DNA of 64,000 nucleotides from assembly GCA_016432725.1 (NCBI GenBank), contig JACJDG010000003.1:310001-374000 (forward strand), read 5' to 3'. Position numbers and translations under genes: made by a program. The DNA comes from Streptomyces sp. DHE7-1 (lineage in GTDB: Bacteria; Actinomycetota; Actinomycetes; Streptomycetales; Streptomycetaceae). Of this stretch, positions 1 through 13,143 are shown one piece after another; the first letter of the stretch is position 1, and each line of letters opens with the position of its first letter. Below the pieces are notes generated by a model. It saw nothing but the letters and a program-made list of their open reading frames with translations. It did no database searches and had not been told where the DNA came from.

Positions 1-168
1 GTCCCGCTGCGGCTGCGGTTCGCCCGGGCGGTCCGCATCTCCATCGAGGGAAACGCCCACTTCTGCCGCGGTCTGCTGCGGACCCGCTACCCGGAGTCCG
101 CGGCCGACCAGTCCTCCCGGGCCGCGGACCCGCGGCCCGCCACGCTTCCCAAGGAGAAGGCCTCGTGA
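1..168 (+). CDS. C-terminal end of an unidentified protein (partial)
   Basis: An open frame enters from the left edge and ends at TGA 166-168, giving the last 55 residues of a protein. The tail is rich in Arg, Ala and Pro, and I see no recognisable motif. The stop overlaps the GTG start of the alcohol dehydrogenase (GTGA at 165-168), so the two genes are probably translationally coupled and in one operon. The family cannot be named from this fragment. Confidence 0.6.
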   Translation, partial: VPLRLRFARAVRISIEGNAHFCRGLLRTRYPESAADQSSRAADPRPATLPKEKAS

Positions 169-1190
169 GAGCAGTCCAGGTCGTCGGCTACGGCCGCGAC
201 CCCGAGATGACCGACGTGCCGGAACCCTCGGTCACCGGCCCGTACGACGTGGTCGTCAGGATCGGCGGCGCCGGCGTGTGCCGGACCGACCTGCACATCC
301 TGGAGGGGCAGTGGGCGGAGAAGTCCGGGGTGACGCTGCCCTACACGATCGGACACGAGAACGCGGGCTGGGTGCACGCGGTCGGCACCGCCGTCACCAA
401 CGTCGCCGAGGGTGACAAGGTCATCGTCCACCCGCTGGTCACCTGCGGGCTGTGCCGGGCCTGCCGGTCCGGTGACGACGTCCACTGCGAGCAGAGCCTC
501 TTCCCCGGCATCGACACGGCCGGCGGCTACGCCGAGTACCTGAAGACCTCCGCCCGCAGCGTGGTCCGCCTGGACGACTCCCTGGAGCCGGCCGACGTCG
601 CCGCCCTCGCCGACGCGGGTCTGACGGCGTACCACGCGGTGGCCAAGGCGGCCCGGAAGCTGCGGCCCGGTGACCGCTGCGTGGTCATCGGCGCCGGCGG
701 GCTCGGGCACATCGGCGTGCAGGTGCTCAAGGCCCTCACGGCCGCCGAGATCGTGGTCGTCGACCGCAACCCCGAGGCGGTGAAGCTGGCCGGCTCCGTC
801 GGCGCCGACCACGGCGTCGTCGCCGACGGCGGACAGGTCGAGCGGGTGCTGGAGCTGACCGACGGCCGGGGAGCGGAGGTGGTGATCGACTTCGTCGGTG
901 AGGGCGGCGCGACCCGGGACGGGGTGCGCATGCTGCGCCGCGCGGGTGACTACCACGTGGTGGGCTACGGCGAGAACATCGACGTGCCGACCATCGACAT
1001 CATCTCCAGCGAGATCAGCTTCATCGGCAACCTCGTCGGCTCCTACAACGATCTGTGCGAGTTGATGGTGCTGGCCGCCCGGGGGCTGGTCCGCCTGCAC
1101 ACCACTCCCTATCCGCTCGACCGCTTCCAGGACGCCCTCGGTGACCTGGACGCGGGCCGGGTCAGGGGACGCGCGATCCTCGTCCCCTGA
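165..1190 (+). CDS. Zinc-dependent NAD(P) alcohol dehydrogenase (MDR family)
   Basis: This is a 341-residue medium-chain dehydrogenase/reductase that should oxidise an alcohol or reduce a carbonyl with NAD(P). The catalytic-zinc region is visible as GVCRTDLH (about residue 38) and GHENAGW (about 64). A structural-zinc lobe has four cysteines in CGLCRACRSGDDVHC (about 92-106). A Rossmann nucleotide loop, GAGGLGHIG, sits near residue 178. The GTG start overlaps the upstream stop, and a small ABM monooxygenase follows 59 bases after its own stop, suggesting a short oxidation operon. It resembles secondary alcohol dehydrogenases of actinobacteria; the substrate is unknown. It lies outside the pentalenolactone genes and is separated from them by the penR gene on the other strand. 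Confidence 0.9.
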   Translation: MRAVQVVGYGRDPEMTDVPEPSVTGPYDVVVRIGGAGVCRTDLHILEGQWAEKSGVTLPYTIGHENAGWVHAVGTAVTNVAEGDKVIVHPLVTCGLCRACRSGDDVHCEQSLFPGIDTAGGYAEYLKTSARSVVRLDDSLEPADVAALADAGLTAYHAVAKAARKLRPGDRCVVIGAGGLGHIGVQVLKALTAAEIVVVDRNPEAVKLAGSVGADHGVVADGGQVERVLELTDGRGAEVVIDFVGEGGATRDGVRMLRRAGDYHVVGYGENIDVPTIDIISSEISFIGNLVGSYNDLCELMVLAARGLVRLHTTPYPLDRFQDALGDLDAGRVRGRAILVP

Positions 1191-1249
1191 GTGGGAACAC
1201 CTCCAGGGCCCGGGCCGCCGGGCACACGCACCCACTGCGAGGAGCATCG

Positions 1250-1582
1250 ATGATCTTCATCACCGCGAAGTTCCGCGTCCTGCCCCAGCACGCGGACGCC
1301 TGGCCCGAGATCACCGGGGAGTTCACCCGGGCGACCCGCGCCGAACCGGGCTGCCTGTGGTTCGAGTGGTCCCGCGGCATCGACGACCCGACGGAGTACG
1401 TCCTGACCGAGGCGTTCCGCGACGACGAGGCCGGGGCGGCACACGTCGGCTCCGACCACTTCCGGACCGCCTGCGAGGCACTGCCACGTCACCTCGTGGA
1501 GACGCCCCGCATCGTGAACGTGACGGTCCCCCAGGACGACTGGTCCCGCCTGGGGGAGATGGCCGTGCCGCAGGAGGGCTGA
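1250..1582 (+). CDS. Small ABM-domain monooxygenase (quinol monooxygenase-like)
   Basis: This 110-residue protein has the antibiotic-biosynthesis-monooxygenase (ABM/YgiN) fold signature. It opens with a beta strand MIFITAKFRVLPQHAD, continues with the conserved EPGCLWFEWSRG segment around residue 38, and ends in a HV/DHF region with a C-terminal strand. Members are cofactor-free dimers that oxidise quinols or polycyclic phenols; some only bind small ligands. The start is ATG 1250, preceded by GAGGAG at 1240-1245. It probably shares an operon with the alcohol dehydrogenase. It converges on penR, with about 214 non-coding bases between them. Confidence 0.75.
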   Translation: MIFITAKFRVLPQHADAWPEITGEFTRATRAEPGCLWFEWSRGIDDPTEYVLTEAFRDDEAGAAHVGSDHFRTACEALPRHLVETPRIVNVTVPQDDWSRLGEMAVPQEG

Positions 1583-1796
1583 TCCACCGGCCGCGCCGGA
1601 CCGATGGGCCGCGCGCATTCGGTTTCGTCCGCGTGAACGGATTCCGAGCTTTACCGGAACGACGAGCCGCGGTGGCCTCACCGCGCCATGCGCCGTGGCG
1701 CCGGAATACGGCGGTGCGGCCCGGCGTCCGGCATTCGGTACCCGAATTCCTCGTCGTTCCGGGGCCCGGCCGACACCCTCGAACGGGGAGTGCGCC

Positions 1797-3400
<1,604 letters not shown>

Positions 3401-3578
3401 CTTCTCGCCGACCCGGCGTCTGCACCACCCGCACGTCAGTAACGGTCGCCCTCCGAAGCGGCGGCCGCCGCTTCGGCGCGCCCGTGCACCGGCGCGCGGC
3501 GCACCCGACGTCACCGAAGTCGTCGGCGCGCTCGGATGCCCGACGAATCCCCTGCCCGACGCCACGAGGACAGGCTCA

Positions 3579-4775
3579 ATGACGGAACTTCCCAGGTTAC
3601 CGTTCGACAACCCAGACATAATCGGCATCGCGCCCCAGATGCTCGCGCTGCAGCAGGAGGGGCCGATCACCAGGGTGCGGACCCCCGGTGAAGACGCGTG
3701 GCTGGTCACCCGCTACGACGAGGTGAGGACACTCCTCGCCGACCGCCGGCTCCGGCTCAGCAATCCCGACCCGGAGCCGTCGGCCAAGAGCGCGGCCCGG
3801 GCCTTCATGGTCGCGCTCATGGCCGGGGACGACCACGAGACCGAACCCGCCCGCCACGCGCAGATGCGCGCGCTGCTCGTCCCCCGGTTCACCACGCGCC
3901 GTATGCGCCTGATGAAGTCCCGGATCGAGCACCATGTGGACGAACTCCTCGACCAGTTGGCCGCCACTGCTCCGCCGGTCGACCTGCACCGGGCGCTGTC
4001 GTTCCCGCTGCCGACCATGGTGGTCTGCGATCTGCTCGGCGTGCCGCTGGCCGACCGGGAGCGGTTCGGACAGTGGGCGAGAGGCACGTTCGACCAGAGC
4101 GACAACCAGCACTCGGCGAACACCTTCCAGCAGGTCGTCGACTACATGATGGAACTCGTGGCGCGCAAACGGGTCGAGCCGGGCGACGACATCCTGTCCG
4201 AACTCATAGCCGCGGCGGGCGACACACTGTCCGACGCGGACATCGCCCAACTGGGCAACGCGGTACTGCTGTTCGGCTACGAGACCACCATCGTGCGCAT
4301 CGACCTGGGCACCCTGCTGCTGTTGCGCAATCCGGCCCAGCGCGCCCTGCTGGTCGAGAATCCCCAACTCGCGCCGGCCGCCGTCGAGGAGATCCTGCGG
4401 CTGGGCGTCGGCGGCAAGGGATCCAACGCGCTGATCCCCCGCTACGCACACGGTGACATCGCCGTCGGCGAGACGGTGATCCGGACCGGGGACGCGGTGA
4501 TGCTGGCCATCGGCGCGGCCAACTACGACGACCGGGCCTTCCCCGACGGCGACCTGTTCGACCTGGGCCGCGTCAAGCCAAGGTCCCACCTGGCGTTCGG
4601 GCACGGCGCCCGGCACTGCATCGGCCGCACGCTGGCCAGGATCGAGCTGACCGCGGTGTTCGAGCGGCTGTTCCGCAGACTCCCCGGCCTGCGGCTCGCG
4701 GTACCCGAGGAATCGGTGCGCTGGCAGGAGCACCGGATCACCGGCGGGTTCGACGAAATTCTCGTCACCTTCTGA
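3579..4775 (+). CDS. penM: Cytochrome P450 CYP161C-type, pentalenolactone synthase
   Basis: The 398-residue P450 has the haem-thiolate loop [10 protein letters not shown] near residue 350 and an I-helix segment FGYETT near 232-237. In known clusters PenM/PntM catalyses the last step, oxidative rearrangement of pentalenolactone F to pentalenolactone. The three active-site residues described as unusual in PntM (Met77, Met81, Phe232) are found here at exactly those positions: FMVALM covers 76-81 and LFGYE covers 231-235. This argues for true pentalenolactone; the S. avermitilis-type neopentalenolactone pathway does not use this enzyme. The start ATG 3579 follows CACGAGGACAGG. The gene is intact, unlike several of its neighbours. 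Confidence 0.92.
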   Translation: MTELPRLPFDNPDIIGIAPQMLALQQEGPITRVRTPGEDAWLVTRYDEVRTLLADRRLRLSNPDPEPSAKSAARAFMVALMAGDDHETEPARHAQMRALLVPRFTTRRMRLMKSRIEHHVDELLDQLAATAPPVDLHRALSFPLPTMVVCDLLGVPLADRERFGQWARGTFDQSDNQHSANTFQQVVDYMMELVARKRVEPGDDILSELIAAAGDTLSDADIAQLGNAVLLFGYETTIVRIDLGTLLLLRNPAQRALLVENPQLAPAAVEEILRLGVGGKGSNALIPRYAHGDIAVGETVIRTGDAVMLAIGAANYDDRAFPDGDLFDLGRVKPRSHLAFGHGARHCIGRTLARIELTAVFERLFRRLPGLRLAVPEESVRWQEHRITGGFDEILVTF

Positions 4776-5763
<988 letters not shown>

Positions 5764-5821
5764 CCTCGCCACCCCCGCATCCGCCTCAACCGTCCCCCAC
5801 AAGCGCCCGGGTAGGCAACGC

Positions 5822-7274
5822 ATGACGAAACGCGAGGGTCTCCCCCTCTGACGGAGCCCGACGCGGCACAGAAGCCCTCGGCCGGCACGGAACCGGCCGC
5901 CGTGGGTCTCAGCGGCATCGCCCTCGTGGTGGTGCTCACCGGATACGCCCTGTCCATCGTGGACGCGTCCATCGTGAACGTGGCGCTGTCCTCGATCAGC
6001 GACGACCTGCACGGCGGCGCCGCCGCGCTGGAGCTGGTGGTGTCCGGCTACGGCCTCACGTACGCCCTCGGCCTGGTCCTGGGCGGACGGCTGGGCGACG
6101 CCTTCGGCAGACGGCGCGTGTACGCCTTCGGGCTCGCCGCGTTCACCGTCACCTCGGCGCTGTGCGGACTCGCCCCGACCATCGAGTTCCTCGTCACGGC
6201 CCGGCTGCTGCAGGGCGCCGCCGCCGCCATGCTCGTACCGCAGGTGCTGGCGACGATCCAGGCGGTCACGACAGGGCAGACGCGCGCCCGTGCGATCGGT
6301 ATGTACGGCGCGACCGCGGCCCTCGGCATGGTCATCGGGCAGATCCTGGGCGGACTGCTGGTCTCGCTGGACGTCGCCGGGATCGGCTGGCGGGCCGTGT
6401 TCGCGATCAACGTGCCGATCGGAGTGGCCGCGCTGCTGGCCGTCCGGCGCGTCCCCGCGACCAGGGCGGACGCGAGGCCGGGCTTCGACCCGGTCGGCAC
6501 CCTGCTGTTCGGCGTCACCATGGTCTGTGTCCTCGCCGTGGTCGTGGCGGGCCCCGACCTGGGCTGGCCGCTGTGGCTGTGGGCGCTGCTGGTGGTCGCC
6601 GCGCTGGGCGCGCTGGCACTGGTGCGGGTCGAGCGCGGGCTGGAGGCGCGGGGTGGATCGCCGCTACTGGCCCCGTCGGTACTGTCCCGTACCGGGATGC
6701 ACCGAGGGCTGGCGGCGATGGTGCCGTTCTCGGCCGGCTTCGGCGCCTTCCTGTTCGGCTACGCGCTGGTCGCGCAGGGCCACTTCGGCCTGGACGGGCT
6801 CGCCTCCGGCGGGGTGCTGGTGCCGTTCGCCGCGGCGTTCTTCGTGGTGACGCTGTTCACCCCGAGAATCGCGGCGGCCCTCGGCGGCCGGATCGTCACC
6901 CTGGGCGCCGTCGTCCAGTGCGCGGGCCTGGCGCTGCTGGCACTGGTGATCCGGCTGGGCTGGCCGCACCCCTCCCTGGCGCTCGTGCTCGTCGGGATCG
7001 GCCTGTTCGGTGTGGGGGCGGCGCTGACCGGGCCGACGCTGTTCCGGATGATCCTCGCCGACGTACCCCCGCGCAGGCCGGCATGGGCAGCGGTGTGCTG
7101 GTGACCAGCCAGCAGATGGCGACCGCACTGGGCGCGACCGTCGGCGGAACCCTCTACGTCTCCCTGTCCGGCTGGCTGTCGACGGTGTCGGCGGCCGTGC
7201 TCGTCCTCGCCCTGCTGGTGTGTTTCGCGGTGACCGTGCTCGTGATCAGCCTGAAGCTCCCCGACCCCAGGTGA
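5822..7274 (+). CDS. MFS drug exporter of the pentalenolactone cluster (two frame breaks)
   Basis: With one base restored near 5848 and one near 7078 the gene encodes about 484 residues with 14 or so hydrophobic segments. The MFS loop motif GGRLGDAFGRRRVYAFG is present after the second helix. This is the DHA2 (EmrB/QacA) drug-efflux type. The position matches the ptlG/penG transporter of pentalenolactone-type clusters, so it probably exports the product and adds to the gap1 resistance. The ATG at 5822 is chosen because the frame from it joins the transporter frame after one restored base. An alternative is GTG 5902, which would cost no frame repair but drop about 26 residues. The C-terminal ending after the second break is ISLKLPDPR. 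Confidence 0.82.
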
Positions 7275-7374
7275 CACCGGCGCCCCTCGAACGGCGCGAT
7301 CTGATCCAGACCTTCTCGTCGGCAAGGGCGCGCCGTTCCTCGGCGTTCCCGCGCGCAGAAGCGGAGACAGCCAA

Positions 7375-8201
7375 GTGCAGTTGCAGACAAGGACAGCCGT
7401 GGTGACCGGCGCGGCCAGCGGGATCGGCCTGGCCCTCAGCGCCCGCTTCGCACGGGCCGGCGCCGGCGTGGTGATGGCGGACGTCGAAGGCGACGTACTG
7501 CGCCGCCGGGCCGCCGAACTCACCGCGCAGGGCGCCCGGGTCACCGCCGTCACCGCGGACCTGACAGACCCGGAGGCCGTCGGACGGCTCGCGGAGACGG
7601 CGTTCGACGTGCTCGGCGACGTCGACGTGGTGTGCAACAACGCCGGGGTCCTCGGCCCCGTCGGTCAGCCCCTGTGGGAGGTGCCGCTGGAGCGGATGCG
7701 GCAGGTCTTCGAGGTCAACCACTGGGCGCACGTCCTGGTGGCCCGCGCCTTCGTCCCCCGGCTGCTGGAACGCGGCCGGCCCGCCCATCTGATCCACACC
7801 GCCTCGATGTCCGCGTTCGTCGTCGGCGCCGGCAGCGCCGCCTACGCCGCCTCCAAGCACGCCGACCTCGCGGTCGCCCGCAGTCTGCGCGCCGACCTGC
7901 GGGACACCAGGATCCGGGTGTCGGTGCTGTGTCCCGGCCGCGTCGACACCCCCATGGTCCAGGGCCTGACGGCCCCGCGCGGCGCGGGAGGTGACACGTC
8001 GGTGAGCGCCGAGGACGTCGCCGCCGTCGTGTGGGAGGCCCTCGGCACCGACCGCTTCTATCTCTTCAGCAACTCCGACGCCCCGCTGCGGCTGCGCGAT
8101 CAGTTCGACGACGTATGGCGTCATGTTCCCCTTCCGCCCCTTCCCCCGAGGAGGAGCTGTGGCACGCGAAGAAAGCGACGACCGTGGCGATGGAGCACTG
8201 A
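7375..8201 (+). CDS. penF: Short-chain dehydrogenase, 1-deoxy-11beta-hydroxypentalenate dehydrogenase (one frame break)
   Basis: This classical SDR oxidises the 11-hydroxyl introduced by PenH to the 11-ketone that PenE then expands. The cofactor loop TGAASGIG is near residue 11, NNAG near 90, and the catalytic YAASK near 160. The start is GTG 7375 after GGAG (7362-7365). A base is missing near 8146; without repair the frame runs into penE with a meaningless Arg-rich tail. After repair the protein ends [17 protein letters not shown] at TGA 8199-8201 (275 residues) and overlaps the penE start. It is coupled to penE in the same operon. Confidence 0.88.
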
Positions 8202-9972
8202 GCATCGACCTGGAAGCGGTGAGGGAGAAGTACCGGCAGGAACGCGACAAACGCGGCGCCGGCCGCACCTACCAGTTCGCGCGCGGTGACTTCAGCCGCT
8301 ACGCGCGGGACCCCTACACCGAGCGGCGGGAGCGCGAACCGCTCACCGACGAGGTGGACATGGCCGTCGTCGGCGCCGGCATCGGCGGCCTGCTCACCGG
8401 CGCCCATCTGCGCAAGGAGACCGGCCTCGACCGCATCCGGCTGATCGACGAGGCGGGCGACGTCGGCGGCACCTGGTACTGGAACCGCTTCCCGGGCGTC
8501 CGGTGCGACGTCGAGAGCTACATCTACATGCCGCTGCTCGAAGAGATCGGGACGATACCCACCGAGAAGTACTCCACCGGGCCCGAGATATTCGCCCACC
8601 TCCAGCGGATCGCCCAGCGGTACGACCTCTACCGCGACGCCCTCTTCCAGACCACCGTCACCGAGCTGCGCTGGGACGAGGACGCCGGGAAGTGGCTGGT
8701 GAGCACCGACCGCGGGGATCGGTTCCGGGCCCGGTACGTGGCCATGTCGATCGGTCTGATGCACCGCCCAAACTCCCCGGGCTGCCGGGCCTGGAGACGT
8801 TCGCCGGGCACTCCTTCCACACCAGCCGCTGGGACTTCGACTACACCGGCGGCGACAGCACGGGCGGCCTGACCGGGCTGAGGGACAAGAAGGTCGGCGT
8901 CATCGGCACCGGCTCGACGACCATCCAGCTCGCCCCGCACCTCGCCGAGTGGGCGGAACAGCTCGTCGTCTTCCAGCGCACCCCGGCCGCGGTCGACGTC
9001 CGCGGCAACCGGCCCACCCCGCCCGACTGGGCGGACGGCCTCGAGCCGGGCTGGCAGCAGCGCCGGATGGAGAACTTCCACGCGCTGACCTCCGGCGTCC
9101 CGCAGGACGAGGACCTGGTCCAGGACCGCTGGACCCAGACCACGGCGAAGCTGGCCGCCGCGATCCTGCCCACCGGCGACACCGGCGGCGATCCGAAGGA
9201 GCGGGCGCTGGCCGCCGAGCGGGCGGACTTCGTCAAGATGGAGGAGCTGCGCGCCCGCATCGACGACGTCGTCGTCGACCCCGCGACCGCCGCCGCCCTC
9301 AAGCCCTACTACCGCGTGTACTGCAAGCGGCCCTGCTTCCACGACGGCTACCTCCAGACCTTCAACCGGCCCAACGTGACCCTGGTCGACACCGACGGGC
9401 AGGGCGTGGAGCGGCTCACCCCGGCCGGGGTGGTCGCGAACGGCCGGGAGTACCCGGTCGACTGCCTGGTCTTCGCCACCGGCTACGAGCACGAGTTCGC
9501 CGTCCCGTACACCGACCGCGCCGGGTACGACATCGTCGGCCGCGACGGCGTGAAGCTGTCGCAGAAGTGGGCGGACGGGGCGCACACCCTGCACGGACTC
9601 CAGGTGAATGGTTTCCCCAACTGCTTCATCCTGTCCAAGGTCCAGGCCGGCCGGCACGTCAACATCGCCTACATGCTGGGCGAGCAGACCCGGCACCTCG
9701 CGCACATCGTCAAGTGCGTCGAGGAGCGCGGCCACCAGGTCGTGGAGGCCTCCGAGGCCGGCGAGAAGGAATGGGTGGAGGAGATCCTCCGGCTCGCCTC
9801 CAACGACATCGACTTCCTGGAGAACTGCACGCCCGGCCTCTACAACAACGAGGGCGACCCGAGCGGACTGCCCCTGCTGAACTCGAGCTACGGCGGCGGC
9901 TCGGTGGAGTTCGTGAACATCCTCAGGCGCTGGCGCGAGGCGGGCGACCTCGCCGGCCTCGAACTGCGCTGA
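8159..9972 (+). CDS. penE: Baeyer-Villiger monooxygenase forming pentalenolactone D (one frame break)
   Basis: This flavin monooxygenase is about 604 residues after restoring one base near 8768. It has a first FAD-binding loop [12 protein letters not shown], the BVMO fingerprint [13 protein letters not shown], and a second Rossmann loop [16 protein letters not shown] for NADPH. PenE/PntE insert oxygen into 1-deoxy-11-oxopentalenic acid to give pentalenolactone D; PtlE of S. avermitilis makes the regioisomeric neo-lactone. I take GTG 8159 as the start because a GAGGAG run lies just before it and the acidic N-terminus leads into the family-typical [11 protein letters not shown] segment. It overlaps the end of penF by about 40 bases. 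Regiochemistry (pen versus neo) is inferred from the presence of penM. Confidence 0.88.
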
Positions 9973-10007
9973 CCACCCCCACCCTGCAGCGAAAGGAGGC
10001 AACTCCC

Positions 10008-10906
10008 ATGGACGTGACACCGATACCCGGCGCCGCGCTCGGCGCCGTCGTGCACGGCGCCCATGTCAGCGGCGACATGGACGACACGCAGGTGGAGGAG
10101 GTCTGGGCGGCGCTCGACGCGCATCTCGTCCTCGTCTTCCGCGGCCACCAGACCCCTCCTACGAGGACTTCCTGGCCTTCGGCCGCCGCTTCGGGCACAT
10201 CCCGAAGACCGGCCTGACCAGCGGCGCCCACCCTGACCACAACGAGATCCTGATCGTCTCCAACCTGGTGGAGGACGGCCGCAAGATCGGCGTCGGCGAC
10301 GCCGAGTGGATGGGCTGGCACACCGACTACTCCTTCCGCCCCCGCGTCTCGCAGATCGGTTTCCTGGAGGCCGTGGAGGTGCCGTCCTCCGGCGGCGGGG
10401 AGACGCTCTTCACCGACATGTACGCCCTGTACGAGTCGCTGTCGCCCGAAGAGCGCCGGCGTCTGCACTCCTACCGGGTCCGCCACGCCCTGCGCACCGG
10501 GTACGAGGAGACCATCGAGGAGGAACTCCAGGGCGAGGTGTCGCTCGGCGAGGGCACCGAAGAGATCCAGCCCGAGGACGGCACGTCCACCGTCCACCCG
10601 CTCATCGCCCGCAATCCGCGCACCGGCCGCCAGTCGGTCTACATCAGCACCCTGAACACCGAACGGATCGTGGACCTCGCCCCCGACGAGAGCCGCAAGC
10701 TGCTCGACGAGCTGCTGGCGCACGCGGGCGAGCCCCGGTACACCTACGCCCACACCTGGCAGCCCGGGGACATCGTCATGTGGGACCAGCTCGGCACCGT
10801 CCACGCCAAGCAGGCCTTCGCACCGGCCGAACGGCGCATCATGCGCCAGGTGGTCAGCATCTTCGACGATCCGACCGCTCCCTGGCGCGCGGAGACCGCC
10901 GCATGA
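10008..10906 (+). CDS. penD: TauD-type Fe(II)/2-oxoglutarate dioxygenase, pentalenolactone D to E/F (one frame break)
   Basis: The start ATG 10008 has a strong ribosome site, AAAGGAGG (9992-9999). One base is missing near 10155; after repair the protein is 299 residues. Metal ligands are visible as HTDYS (H-x-D) and the distal His in TVHAKQAF, with a downstream Arg pair in ERRIMRQ. PenD/PntD/PtlD-type enzymes first desaturate the lactone (D to E) and then epoxidise it (E to F). The substrate for penM is therefore made by this gene. Its stop overlaps the penB start (ATGA, 10903-10906). Confidence 0.87.
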
Positions 10907-11916
10907 GCACCGCCCCCGCCTGCCTCAGCCACAGCCGGGTCACGATCACCCCGGCGTTGCGGGCCGCCGTCGACCGGCTGGACCACCGCACCCGTCACCA
11001 GGCCGCCTACCACTTCGGCTGGACCACCGCCGGCGGCGCGCCCACCAGCGCCGACGCCGGGAAGGCCGTACGGCCGGCGCTCGCGCTGCTGTCGGCCGAG
11101 GCGGTCGGCGCACCGCCGGAGGTCGCCCTGCCCGGTGCCGTCGCCGTGGAACTCGTGCACAACTTCTCCCTCGTGCACGACGATCTGATGGACGGCGACG
11201 AGGAGCGCCGGCACCGGCGCACGGTGTGGAAGCTGTGGGGTCCCTCCAGCGCCATCCTGACCGGTGACGCGATGCTGGCGCTCGCCCAGGAGGTGCTGCT
11301 GGACACCGGGCTGCCGACGGCGGCGCCCGCCGCCCGGCTGCTGGCGCGCACCACCCGGCATCTGATCCGCGGCCAGGTCCAGGACCTGGCCTTCGAACAG
11401 CGCTCGCACGTCACGGTCGAGGAGTGCGTCGACATGGCCGCCGGCAAGACCGGCGCGCTGCTGTCCGCGAGCGCGGCGATCGGCGCCGTCCTCGCCGGTG
11501 CACCGGAGGCCACGGCGGACGCGCTGGCGCTCTACGGCGACCAGGTCGGCATCGCCTTCCAGCTCGTCGACGACGTGCTCGGCATCTGGGGCGACCCGGC
11601 CGTCACCGGCAAGTCGGTCCACTCCGACCTGCGCTCCCGCAAGAAGTCCCTGCCGGTGAGCCACGCGCTGAACCAGGACGGTCCGCTCGGTGACGAGCTG
11701 GCCGCCTGGTTCAGCGCCTCCGGCGAACCGGACGAGGCTGAACTGCGGCGCGTAGCCGTCCTCATCGAGGACGCCGGCGGCAGGGACTGGGCGCTGGCCG
11801 AGGCCGCCCGGCGGATGGCGCTGGCCGAGGACGCGCTGCGCGGTGTCGAGCTGGACGCCGGAGCGCGGGACGACCTCCTCGCGCTCGGGCGGTTCGTCGT
11901 GGACCGCGAGGTCTGA
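10903..11916 (+). CDS. penB: Farnesyl diphosphate synthase (short-chain polyprenyl synthase)
   Basis: The 337-residue product has both aspartate-rich motifs of trans-prenyl synthases. The first is [11 protein letters not shown] near residue 95, in the context HDDLMD, and the second is [11 protein letters not shown] near 224. It supplies FPP for the adjacent pentalenene synthase, matching PtlB/PenB. The start overlaps the penD stop in ATGA, so translation is coupled. The first motif is DDxxD type, typical of bacterial enzymes. No frame breaks are seen. Product chain length (C15) is inferred from the cluster; sequence alone would also allow GPP or GGPP. Confidence 0.9.
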   Translation: MSTAPACLSHSRVTITPALRAAVDRLDHRTRHQAAYHFGWTTAGGAPTSADAGKAVRPALALLSAEAVGAPPEVALPGAVAVELVHNFSLVHDDLMDGDEERRHRRTVWKLWGPSSAILTGDAMLALAQEVLLDTGLPTAAPAARLLARTTRHLIRGQVQDLAFEQRSHVTVEECVDMAAGKTGALLSASAAIGAVLAGAPEATADALALYGDQVGIAFQLVDDVLGIWGDPAVTGKSVHSDLRSRKKSLPVSHALNQDGPLGDELAAWFSASGEPDEAELRRVAVLIEDAGGRDWALAEAARRMALAEDALRGVELDAGARDDLLALGRFVVDREV

Positions 11917-12015
11917 GAGCGGACCCGCCTCCTGCCCCCACCCCTCCCGTCCCCCATCCCGCCCTCCGACCATGCCCGCCGCATCCCCCGCAACCCACTC
12001 CTAAGGACTTCCCCC

Positions 12016-13029
12016 ATGCCCCAGGACGTCGACTTCCACATACCCCTGCCGGGTCGGCAGAGCCCGGACCACGCCCGCGCCGACGCCGAGCAGCTCATCT
12101 GGCCACGATCGCTCGGGCTGATCAAGTCCGAGGCGGCGGCCGAGCGCCATCTGCGCGGCGGCTACGCCGACCTGGCCTCCCGTTTCTACCCCCACGCCAC
12201 CGGTGCCGACCTGGACCTGGGCGTCGATCTGATGTCGTGGTTCTTCCTGTTCGACGACCTCTTCGACGGGCCGCGCGGCGAGAACCCGGAGGAGACCAAA
12301 CAGCTCACCGACGCGGTCGCGGCGGCGCTGGACGGCCCCCTCCCCGACACCGCGCCCCCCATCGCCCACGGCTTCGCCGACATCTGGCGGCGCACCAGCG
12401 AGGGCATGACGCCCGCCTGGTGCGCGCGCAGCGCCCGGCACTGGCGCAGCTACTTCGACGGCTACGTCGACGAGGCGGAGAGCCGCTTCCGGGACCGGCC
12501 GTACAACTCGGCCGCCCAGTACCTGGCCGTGCGCCGGCAGACCATCGGGGTGCAGCCGACGGTCGACCTCGCCGAGCGCGCGGGCCGCTTCGAGGTGCCG
12601 CACCGGGTCTTCGACAGCGCCGTGCTCTCCGCGATGCTCCAGATCGCCGTGGACGTCAATCTGCTGCTCAACGACATCGCCTCGCTGGAGAAGGAGGAGG
12701 CCCGCGGCGAGCAGAACAACATGGTCATGATCCTGCGCCGGGAGCACGGCTGGTCCAAGGACCGCAGCGTCGCCCACATCCAGAGCGAGGTGCGGGTCCG
12801 CCTGGAGCAGTACCTCCTGCTGGAGTCCTGCCTGCCGCAGGTCGGCGACATCTACCGGCTCGACGCTGCCGAGCGCGAGGCACTGGAGCGCTACCGCGAC
12901 AACGCGGTGCGCACCGTGATCCGCGGTTCCTACGACTGGCACCGTTCCTCGGGCCGCTACGACGCCGAGTTCGCGCTCGCCGCCGGTGCCCAGGGCTACC
13001 TGGAGGAGCTCGGCAGCACCGCCCGTTAG
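12016..13029 (+). CDS. penA: Pentalenene synthase
   Basis: This class I sesquiterpene cyclase is 337 residues, the same length as the characterised pentalenene synthase of strain UC5319. The Mg-binding motif DDLFD begins at Asp80, preceded by Phe76 and Phe77. The second metal motif, NDIASLEKE, starts at Asn219. Trp308-His309 are present in YDWHRSS. All of these positions coincide with the residues studied in the UC5319 enzyme. It cyclises FPP to the tricyclic hydrocarbon pentalenene, the first committed step. The start ATG 12016 follows AAGGA, about 100 bases after penB. It is intact. Confidence 0.96.
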   Translation: MPQDVDFHIPLPGRQSPDHARADAEQLIWPRSLGLIKSEAAAERHLRGGYADLASRFYPHATGADLDLGVDLMSWFFLFDDLFDGPRGENPEETKQLTDAVAAALDGPLPDTAPPIAHGFADIWRRTSEGMTPAWCARSARHWRSYFDGYVDEAESRFRDRPYNSAAQYLAVRRQTIGVQPTVDLAERAGRFEVPHRVFDSAVLSAMLQIAVDVNLLLNDIASLEKEEARGEQNNMVMILRREHGWSKDRSVAHIQSEVRVRLEQYLLLESCLPQVGDIYRLDAAEREALERYRDNAVRTVIRGSYDWHRSSGRYDAEFALAAGAQGYLEELGSTAR

Positions 13030-13143
13030 CGGCGCCGCCCACCAGCCCACGCGGCGCGCCCGGTCGGCGCGGGCGGCGGCACCGCCGCGGGCGGTCCGGA
13101 CCGGCTGTCAACAGATCAGTAGAGACGGGAAGTTGAGAATCGA

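Noticed and set aside
7375..8289. A longer penF product running to 8289
   Set aside because: Beyond about 8146 the frame becomes an Arg-rich tail reading into penE. One restored base gives a natural SDR ending at 8201.
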